A DNA stretch of 64,000 nucleotides from Welwitschia mirabilis (taxonomy: Eukaryota; Gnetophyta; Gnetopsida; Welwitschiales). Both the position numbers and the translations under genes were made by a program. Positions within the stretch are counted from its first letter, which is position 1. Every line of letters starts with the position of its first letter. Of this stretch, positions 55,370 to 64,000 are shown one piece after another. The notes below the pieces were generated by a model. The model saw only the letters and a program-made list of their open reading frames with translations. It ran no database searches and had not been told where the DNA came from. Where the stretch lies: NCBI GenBank assembly GCA_051453625.1, contig JBOZIK010000001.1, positions 189,369,183 to 189,433,182 of the forward strand. Reading direction: 5' to 3'.

Positions 55370-55700
55370 GCTATGGAAAGAGAGAGCTTTTTTTTCCTTT
55401 ATTTTCTTAACCTATTAACCTTGATCCTAGGAAGAAGCAATTTTTATAGTACTTTTTTTATTACCTTTACCTTTAGCCTAATCTGCATAACTAAAATCTA
55501 CAAGTTTAAAATAAGTACATGCAGGTACTATAATCCATAATCACTAGTACCTTTTATACATATTATGATTCTTTTGATAGCTTGGAGGTGATATTCCTTG
55601 GAACTAATTTAATATCTAGGATACACAGTAACACTAAATATGATGTTAGGTCTATTAGCTATTAAAGATAATAAGCTTCCTATCATGCTTCTATAGAGTT
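55370..55700 (-). pseudogene. SIRE-type copia RNase H
   Basis: The minus strand gives V-I-M-D-Y-S then, after frame changes, K-N-C-F-F-L-G-S-R-L-I-G and E-N-K-G-K-K-S-S-L. These correspond to the G-x-C-x-F-L-G-x-x-L-V-S-W and S-K-K-Q-x-x-V-A-L-S strips. The metal-binding D and E positions are mostly unreadable. It follows RT with a normal spacing. Confidence 0.7.
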
Positions 55701-56700
55701 TTTAATACACTAATTTTTCTTGATCATTAAGACTAACTTTATAAGAAGTTAACATAGCAGTTTTGGTTGATATTGCATTTTTAAGGTTGCATCACTTAAT
55801 AAACTCCTTTGTATATTTTCATTAGAAGATGAAAATGCCTTATTTTATTTGCTTAAGTTATAAACTAAGAAATATGCTTACTTCATCAAGCATACTCATC
55901 TCAAAGTGTATTGTTATCGTATTAGTAAATTCTTTTAATATACTCTTTTTGAGTCCTTAAAAATTATAGCATTAACATAGATCTAAAAGATAATAAAACC
56001 TTACTTAAGTTTCTTAACAAAGAGTGTTTTATCGACTATACTTTGGCTATAATCACTATCCTTAAGAAACATTATTAGTCTTTCATACCATGCTCTAGGT
56101 GCTTGTTCTAACCCATACAAGGCCTTTTTAAGTCTATAAACATGGTTTGGTTTATGAGGATCTATGAATCATATTGATTGTTTTACACACACTTCTTCAT
56201 TGAGAGTTTTATTTAAAAAAGCATCACTTACATTCATTTGGAATACTTTAAAAGTTTTGAAGGTTGCAAAGAAATAAAACATTCTAGTGCTATCTAGACT
56301 TGCCACAAGACCAAAGTCGTCTCTTAGATTAATCTCTTTAATTTGATTACAGCTTTAAGCCACTAATATAGCTTGAGTCTTAATCATGTTATTTTTTTCA
56401 TCATACTTGTTCTTAAAGATTCATTTTATTCTAATCACATTCTAATCCTTTGGTCTTTTTATTAATTTGTAAAAGTCATTTCTTTTAAATTCTTGAATTA
56501 CCATCATCCATTCTTCATGAATTTTATCCTTTTCATATTTTTTGGTTTTAATTTGAGAGACATAATAAACATGAGCATAAAAGTTTTTAATAAAATTACT
56601 TGTGTACATTCTTAACTTCACATCTATGATAACTAAATCAATAGGATGATCTCTCAGTTCTTTGATCTTCTTGGGAATTACCTCTTGCATCGTTTTCTGC
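55701..56700 (-). pseudogene. SIRE-type copia reverse transcriptase
   Basis: The open frame 56442-56690 holds the RT approach: H-P-I-D-L-V-I-I-D, then E-E-W-M-M-V-I-Q-E-F-K-R-N-D and L-I-K-R-P-K-D. It continues N-K-Y-D-E-K-N-N-M-I, F-Q-M-N-V-S-D-A-F-L-N and then [25 protein letters not shown], almost unbroken. In the palm, M-D-V-K-S-A-F is M-N-V-S-D-A-F, and Y-V-D-D is Y-V-N-A (55968-55979), so all three catalytic Asp are lost or displaced. The V-D-K-T-L-F and R-A-W-Y-E-R-L strips are typical of SIRE/Angela-type copia. Confidence 0.9.
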
Positions 56701-56779
56701 TCTTTTGCATTTATGATTTCATTGAAGGTTGTGATACTTGGGGAGATATCTTCTTTACTAGGTAAAAAAAGAGGATTAG

Positions 56780-57650
56780 TATGAACTTCATTTATTTACA
56801 TATTTATGGACTCTTCTATTGGAATCCCTTTGTTAAAAACCCTATATGCTCTACTTTTGATTGAATATCCATAAAAAAAAATTCCTTCATTTGTCTTTAA
56901 TCCAAATTTTCTCAAATGTTCTCTATCTTTTTAAATAAAGCATTTAATTTTAAAAAATTTAAAATATTATATATTTGGTTTTATTTCTTTTCAAAACTTA
57001 TAAAAGGTTTTTTTCCACTCTAGATCATAGATATACTATATTGATAATATAATGTGCAATACTCATTGATTTGATCCAAAAGATTTTGGATATCTCTGTA
57101 TCATTTAACATTGTTTTTACAATCTTATGTAGGGCCCTATTTTTCTTTTTTGATACTCCATTTTTTTGTGATTTCTACTACTAAATATTAATATTATTTA
57201 CCATTTTCTACAAAATATTTCTAGACAAGATGGTTATCAAATTCCCCTCCATGATCGTTTCTAATTTTTTAATAGTGCATCCCCTTTTAATTATGAATTT
57301 TGTTATGAATTTAAATATAATTTTTGAAAGCTTTAGCCTTTTTTCTTAGGAAAGAAGTCCAAGTAAGTCTAGATAATCCATCCACCATTGTCAAAAAGTA
57401 TCATTTTTCTCTTAGGCTTTTGGTTTAAGAAGGATCCACCAAGTTCATATGAATAAGTTCGAGGGGCACTGTTATGAGAACTAAGTCTTTACCCTTATAT
57501 GAGGTTTTTATTTGTTTTCCTTTTTGGCATGCATCACATAATTCATGTTTATTATTGTAGATCTTATAAATTTCTTTCATTATTTCCTTTTTAATGATGG
57601 TTTTTAAGATGATCATACTTTATGTGATCTAACCATTAGTGCCATAAATT
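56780..57650 (-). pseudogene. SIRE-type copia GAG-pre-integrase and integrase
   Basis: The frame 57425-57616 gives L-C-D-A-C-Q-K-G-K-Q and V-P-L-E-L-I-H-M-N-L-V-D-P-S; the first catalytic Asp (H-M-D-L) is Asn. Downstream come R-N-D-H-G-G-E-F-D-N near 57235-57265, with the second Asp in place, then V-E-N-G-K where H-N-x-S-x-P-x-T-P-Q-Q-N-G follows, here much decayed. The third position (E in V-V-E-R-x-N) is degraded to W-S-I-K-K. The end F-F-Y-G-Y-S near 56860 matches the F-L-G-Y-S strip. Confidence 0.85.
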
Positions 57651-57699
57651 TTTTTGGTTTATATGAAAAAGATGATGAACAAATGAATGTTGATCAATA

Positions 57700-58022
57700 A
57701 TATAGACATTATCTATTTTAGTTTCTTTAATAAGAACTTCATTTATTTTACCATGTCAAAATTCAAAGTTTTGATAATAAAAAATAACTTTATAACCTCC
57801 ATTACAAATCTAAGTAATACTAAGAAAATTATGTTTAAGACCATTTACATATAAAACTTCATTAATTTTAGGCATGTTACCTCCATTCATGCATTCAATT
57901 CATTTGACTTGTACCTTTGCATCATCATTTAATATTACTTCTCCTCTATAAAAATCATCTAAGTGTTGGCATCTTGATTTGTCACCTGTAATGTGTTGAA
58001 AACAACAACTATACAAATACCA
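57700..58022 (-). pseudogene. SIRE-type copia protease
   Basis: The minus strand reads W-Y-L-Y-S-C-C-F-Q-H-I-T-G-D-K-S from 58022, where W-Y-L-D-S-G-C-S-R-H-M-T-G-D is usual. Both D and G of the active site are replaced (Y-S-C). It is followed by I-N-E-V-L-Y-V-N-G-L-K-H-N-F-L-S-I, the copia strip after protease, and further on by N-L-W-H. Confidence 0.85.
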
Positions 58023-58139
58023 AGTCTTACTTGATGCCTTAAATACTTTTTAAACCAATAATATTTTAAAATTGTCAGCCCCTACATACTTACTTCCTTT
58101 GAACTATTATGACATAAAAGTTTTAGAAATAAATTTAAA

Positions 58140-59740
58140 TGGAAAATTGCTAGTATGACTTGAAAATAGCATTACCTTTTTAAATTTGAAAAATAATTTG
58201 AGTGTTATAATTTTTCATAAAAATGATAAGTGATACTTGAAAGGAAATTATTATTTTATCATTTTACCTTATCCAAATTAATGGCTAGTTTTGGTGAGGT
58301 GGATCTAATACATCTTTTATCTTGGACTAATGTTTTTATTTCCAAAATTTATTCTAACTTACTTGAACTATTAGAAAATTTATTTACAAAATAAGACAAT
58401 ATTTTTACCTCTTGTATTAGCTTCATGTTCTATATTTGATTCATCTTGTACTTAGCCTCCAATCACTTTTTTTCCTTGTTCAAAGGCTTTACTATTTTAT
58501 TTAGCTCATTTATCCATTTTTTTAGATTTTTACATTTTAAGTTCAACTCTTTGCAAGTATGTTCTAGGCTTCTTCTCCTTCCTATATAACATCTAGATCA
58601 TTTGTTTCAATTAAACATGATCTCTCTTTTAAGGGAGGCATTATTACCATGAAAAAGAGTCTTCTATCTCCATCTGATTCTAAATGGAGATACTATTTTC
58701 TTCCTCATCTACATTATCCTAGTCGCAATAAATGATGATTTCTTGGATTTTCTCTGATTTTGTCTATTATTAAGGCATTTGTTTGTAACATGTTCATATC
58801 CTTTACATACATAGCATTGGATCTTCTTTCCTTTATATTAATCTCTACTTGGCTTAGATTAATCCCTTCTAGGTCCTATGCTTAATTCTCCATCTCTTCT
58901 TTTCTTGTGCAAGAATTTCTTAAATCTTCTTACTAATAGTGCAACCTCATATTCATTAAGATCATCATCTGATCTTTTAAATCTAGAATCTTTCTACAAA
59001 ATTTTAATGTAGAAAATTTCTTCTTATCTTTAAAACTAATCAATTAATAAGTTTTAAGGTTATCTTGTAGTTCATCCAGAGTAATTCGATTGATGTTTTT
59101 ACTTTCTTAAATGGTAGTGACCTTTGGCTCAAAATGCTTTGGAAGAGATCTTAGAATTTTACTTACCACTTTAACTTCCTTCACCTTTTCTCCTAGGCTT
59201 ATCATTGAGTTCATTTTATTTCTAAATCTTGTAAAAAGCTCCCATATAGTTTCTTCTTCATCCATGCAAATATCTTCAAACTTAAAGATGAGCATCTATA
59301 ATTTTACCAACTTTACAGTAGACATCTCCTCATGAGCTATTTTAAGAATGTTCTAATCTTTCTTAGGATATTTAAAATTTGTAATACTCTTGAATTCTTC
59401 TACAAAAACCACAAAAAAAAAAGAAATAGCATTAAGAGCATGGGAATATGTAGACATTTTGGTCTCATCAATGGAAGTTCATTGGTCTTAAGGTGCTACA
59501 ACAATCATGATGGTATTATTGCTATCTATTTTGGCTATTTTAGAACTATTATATCCATTTTATATAATCTATTATATCTCAACACTAAGTAACCTAAGAA
59601 AAATTCTCATTTTATGCTTTAAAGACACATAGATATTTTCATCAAGCATTGGTGACCTTATCATGGAAAGCCCATTTGTAAGATTACTCATTGCTAGGAT
59701 GACAGAGTCAAGATCTATTAGGATTTGCAAGTAACTTAAC
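58140..59740 (-). pseudogene. SIRE-type copia gag with zinc knuckle and coiled segment
   Basis: The open frame 59107-59295 is the UBN2-type gag core: T-I-W-E-L-F-T-R-F-R-N, then V-V-S-K-I-L-R-S-L-P-K-H-F-E-P-K-V-T-T-I. The nucleocapsid knuckle C-Y-V-C-x4-H-x4-C is intact at 58775-58816. Between the knuckle and protease a Lys/Glu/Leu-rich stretch with stops suggests the long coiled tail typical of SIRE gags. Gag would form the particle; here it is broken. Confidence 0.85.
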
Positions 59741-59757
59741 TTGATTTTGGTATCAAA
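59741..59757 (-). other. Degenerate primer binding site of the SIRE-type element
   Basis: Plus TTGGTATCAAATG stands where TTGATACCAAATG would be the complement of an initiator-tRNA-Met site (TTGGTATCAA on the minus strand). The two differences are transitions. It abuts the 5' LTR end. Confidence 0.45.
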
Positions 59758-60896
59758 TGAAGGATCTACAAATCCTAGAGGTGAAAAGGATTAAATAGGT
59801 TTTATAAAGTAAAATTTATTACTTTAAAATTACACTAAAATATTAATACATTTGGAATAATAACTAACTACTATCAAATGAATTCATATAAATGAAAGAG
59901 CAGAAAATAACTAAAATAAAAATATCAAGGAAGAGCACCAGACATAATGATTTATAGTGTTTGAGAAGATCCTTCTATTTCACTTTTATTTATTAGATTC
60001 AATCCTAAGTTAATCTAAATCCTTATTGGTTTCTTTATAGATTTCTAGATCAAGCTACAACCTTTATAAACACACTTTTAAGGTTAAGTTTCAACCTTTA
60101 TAGAGCAAAACTTTTAATGAGAATAGCATGCCTAAATGCATAGCCTCCACTAGATTTCAACTAAAAGAAAAGTTAGAATATACTATTTTAAGAGAAGATT
60201 AAAATTAAAGGCTTATATATTGTACTATATTACTTTTTGTTCGATGAATATCAATACTACAACATTTCCTTTCTTACTGGACAAAATCAGTTCTAAAGAT
60301 TCCTTTTTTTTTTAGCTTATATAAGAGATAATTTTTTGTAATAAAAGTTAATTCTAACACTTTAATAGCTAGGAATGAAAGGATAATAGGTGAAAAATTA
60401 ATTAAAACATTTTATTTCCACTTTGACCAATTGACCCTTTAAAACATCTAGTTAACTCAATTGGTTGCCATCACTAAAATTGATCGACCCCACGTTCTTG
60501 TAATTAACTTGATATCCTTATGTCATTTAGTTTAGTTAACCCCATCTAGAGTCTAGTTAATCACATTTAACTGATATCTATTTAGCCCTATTTTAATATA
60601 ATTAACCTCTTATCAATTCAATATGAAAATATTTGGCATAGATCCAGTTGAATCCTTTAGTATCTAGTTGACAGATTGAGAATTTGATTAGATAACTTTT
60701 GGTTTAGGTTCAGTTGAATCCCTTGGAATCTAGTTGATGTCTTATTAATTTCATCATTTTTTAGGTTCATTAGAAGCTATTAAAACTTGTTAGATTACTT
60801 CTAAGCTATAAGAAGCTTAACTTCCTAAAATATTTGCAACATATTACATATACTAGATATGCTAGTTTAACATCAATTTGATAATATAACATAACA
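59757..60896 (-). mobile_element. SIRE-type copia, 5' LTR
   Basis: Partner of 52126-53170. Plus-strand ends are TGAAGGATCTAC and ATATAACATAACA. Strong divergence and indels from the partner show an old insertion. No matching target duplication is readable outside the two LTRs (left AAGGT, right CCTTA). Confidence 0.82.
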
Positions 60897-63800
60897 CCTT
60901 AATTACTAAGTAAAAAAATCTTTGAAAAATGATTAGATAATATTGATTTTTAAGTTTAGTTTTCTTTTAGGTAATAGATACCTATCATAACATTTACTAC
61001 TTTCTTAGCATTTTTTTTTTCAATCACCATGCAAGATACTTAAATTGTTTTTTTTTAACTTGATGAAAATACATTAATGTAGTATGAACATTTTTATAAT
61101 TATCTTTTTGAAGTTATAAATTAGTTTTCACTAAAATAACTATGAATGAATATATATTACTCATTACATATGCTTAAATAATTATTGCTACAAATATATT
61201 GTTATCTTTTATATCATAACTACAATGTATTTAGGTATGACATTTGGATAATGTTAGTCACACTATCAATTAAATTCCATTTCCATGAATATGAAGAAAT
61301 CATGTTACTATAACTCATTTAAATATTATAAAATCTAACTTTTGATAGGGATTGTCAAATAACTACACTAGGGAATGGTATAAGAACATAGAAAAGGAAA
61401 TTTTGTATTATTATTATGTAATTTAATACTTCCTAAAATTGATCATGAATGCTTAAATTATAATATTATGAAATTATATTTTACAATGAACTTACTTACG
61501 GTATTTTGACCTATAGCAAAAATTTTAAAGAAAAAGAAGAATAACATAAATAGTGAAGCATAGGAAAGCATTTATATTTTGAAAGGAATTACAAATTCCT
61601 ATCAAAAGTATCTTATTCCTTTTTCTTAGTTATCATAAAACAAATATTATATATGTTAAATGTTTAGTGTATATATAATAATTCTATACAATATTTCTAT
61701 CAACTAGTTAAACTGCCATGTGTCAAAGTATAATGGTTATTAACAACTTAGCATAAATATACTAGGTCTTGCATTCAATTGTTATAGTTTTTAATTCCAT
61801 CCTTTTAGAGGGTTAAAATACTATAAAGTACAGGTTCATGTATCTTGAAAAATTATTTCCTTTGTGAAAATTAAAGGAAAATAGTTTTCAAGTTTCTTCT
61901 AAATTTAAATGTAATTTTTTGTAGTATCTTTTGTTATTTTTAAGGATTTATAAATTGCTCTTAAGATATCAAACTTTCAATCATAGGTGTTTTAATTTCT
62001 ATTTAATTATTTTATGAACACAAGTAGAAGAAATATTAAATTGTCAAATTTTTACAAAATTCATGTAGTAAGACTTGAATTATTTTCATTATTAGGGTTT
62101 TAGTAATTGAAGTATGAGATTTAATAAAGTCTCACTCTCTGAAAAAAGAAATATTTCATTTTGCACTTCACATTTATTTAGGATTTCTAATTTCTACATT
62201 TGAAGTTTTCTTTAAAGCTTAGAATCAAGAATTACCTATTTCTTTTATTAGATTTTCCAATTCAGTTTCTCTACACATAGATTTTTAATAAAGGGTCTTG
62301 AAAATACCTAGTTGTTACATCTTCATGAATTTACTCAACTTGAAGAACAAGCTCCTATAATTGATTTATTAGTCTACAAACTTATCCTCTTGACAAAATA
62401 GTCCTAAGTACATCCATTTTTTGATGTTATCACACTCAAGCTAAATAATTGATTTATTAATCAATTATTTAGGAATATCTGATAATTATATAATTGATTA
62501 AAAACATCCTATACAATAAAGATGAGAATGAAGAAGATGGAGAAGGGTACATAATTGTACATAAGAATTCTCTAAAGAGTTATCTCTATTATGAAATGTC
62601 ATGATAACTATTTAGCATCATTAAAAACATGCTAAAGGAGAAGTTCAAGGCATGCATGAGATTAGCAAAAGTGTATTAATATCATTGATAAGCTAGCTTA
62701 TTTCCCTACTGGTCACACAAATTAGACCTTAAAAATAAAATGATTTAACTAATTCACTCTCCTAAGCCTTATGTTTAACATGGGAAGATTTTATTTTATC
62801 AATAAGTAATAAATAATAAGTTATTTTCAATAATTATGATGTACATTCACAAATCTTATTTTGATTTTTAATGTCCTTTTATTTTGTTTTTAAGTAATGC
62901 AATGCATTCCAAGTAAATTTTGGATCCTCACAAGAAAACTAAATATCATATATACCATTAAAAAAATCTTTTATTACTTAAAAAAGCTTTATTACCTATT
63001 ATTTATTACACCATTTTGATTATACTTAATATAAAACATCTATTTCATATGAATTACCTTTTTTTTTAATTTTGATTAGTTCCCAAGTTTCATTCTTTAT
63101 TATAATATTATAGTTCTATTTATTATTTTCTCTTCATTTGTGTTTTCAATGGCTTCTTTTTAAAAGTTATCCATTCATTACTTATTTTATTAATTTTAAA
63201 AATAAATGCTATTTAACTTCATGTAGTTTTATGTGAATCTTGTGCCACTAAATTTCTTGAATCTTCTTATAAGAACTTACAAATTTTCTATCCAAAGTGA
63301 TGTTTGTGTTTTATGACTTGAAGTGGAATTTTTTTAAACCATCATCATTCATAGTAGAAATGATTTGTTCTTAAACATTAGTATAATTATTTATTTACAT
63401 CTATTAAGGATCTAAGATTAAGTATTCTAAATCTAATTCATTTGAACTGTAACTCATAGTTTTATTAAATTCATTAAGGAATACTAATATCTCTTCCTTA
63501 GTTAAACTTATGTTAACAAGTGATGTGAATAAAATGAGGTTATTAAGATTAGATATTTAATCAAAACTAATATCTTAAGTAAGAATTATCCTTCTAAAAC
63601 TTGAATATTCTCCTACTTGGTCTTTTATTTTTATTTGAATAATCAAGCATGAAATTGTTTTTAGCTTTATTTTATATTTTTTCCCCTTTTTCCCTTTCTT
63701 TTTTTAATGTTATGTACATGAGAACTTGACTTCTAAAAGTCCATAGATGTTTTTAGAAAACTACATCATTAGATCATCTTCATATTGACATATCTTTATC

Positions 63801-64000
63801 TAGGACTTTGGTTCATAGTTCTTATAGTACATTGTATCTATATAAATAATGGAAAACACATCTTATACAACATATTTTACTTATTTCTATGTTTTTTCTA
63901 TTTCTTTATTTTATCCACTTTATTACATTGAGCTATATAAAGGATATAAATAATTTTGATATAGTGTAATAAAACCTTAAGTACACTTTTATAATTGTGT
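60897..64000. other. AT-rich sequence, nothing recognised
   Basis: No retroelement motif, gene fragment or long repeat is readable on either strand to the window end. A small palindrome lies near 62447-62466. Confidence 0.55.

Noticed and set aside
62447-62466. AATTGATTTATTAATCAATT palindrome
   Set aside because: Short AT-only palindromes are expected by chance in this composition; no element borders around it.
1-64000. CRISPR arrays, tRNA or rRNA genes
   Set aside because: No regularly spaced identical repeats, no tRNA A/B box pair in a cloverleaf context and no rRNA core motifs were seen on either strand.

Overview
This window looks like heterochromatic nuclear DNA of a flowering plant. 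It is strongly AT-rich and is built almost entirely from old, broken retrotransposons of plant types: Ty1/copia, Ty3/gypsy of chromovirus and Athila types, and L1-like LINEs. There is also one CACTA-type DNA transposon end. I found no intact gene, tRNA, rRNA or CRISPR array. Seven runs of N (1202-1880, 16627-16747, 18684-19123, 22350-22359, 35335-35445, 36601-36700, 48108-48117) mark a draft assembly. Coordinates of degenerate elements are approximate to tens of bases unless an end is named.

Layout. 1-322 is a copia protease fragment cut by a GC- and CpG-rich LTR (323-1201). 1881-6304 is a decayed Tnt1-like copia element on the plus strand, with its 3' LTR. 6305-12740 is AT-rich filler holding a TA/GA microsatellite, a G-rich tract and a LINE endonuclease relic. 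12740-36600 is a nest: a plus-strand gypsy chromovirus (gag from about 14200, pol to 16319, resuming at 34815) is split by an 18.5-kb minus-strand Athila-type gypsy (LTRs 16320-17461 and 33557-34814). The gag of that element is in turn split by a small minus-strand copia-like element (26666-32370) that shows a protease but no reverse transcriptase or integrase. 36776-42791 is different: it carries fragments of host-type genes (an aldo-keto reductase, an ALE2-like receptor kinase and unidentified coding stretches) and ends in a CACTA-type terminus at 42791. That terminus abuts a second chromovirus copy (42792-46060). 48578-49915 is an LTR, 49922-50960 a LINE reverse transcriptase relic on the minus strand, and 51640-52125 an Athila gag fragment. 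52126-60896 is a complete but dead SIRE-type copia on the minus strand, with both LTRs and an extra ORF after pol. 60897-64000 shows nothing recognisable.

Nothing here can work today. Every polyprotein carries stops and frameshifts, and catalytic residues are lost in several. Many stops look like C-to-T or G-to-A changes at Gln, Arg and Trp codons, as expected of long-methylated DNA. The most interesting parts are the gene-fragment cluster beside the CACTA end, the copia element without RT, accessory ORFs downstream of pol in two unrelated elements, the in-frame duplication of the YVDD box, and duplicated pol segments beside assembly gaps.
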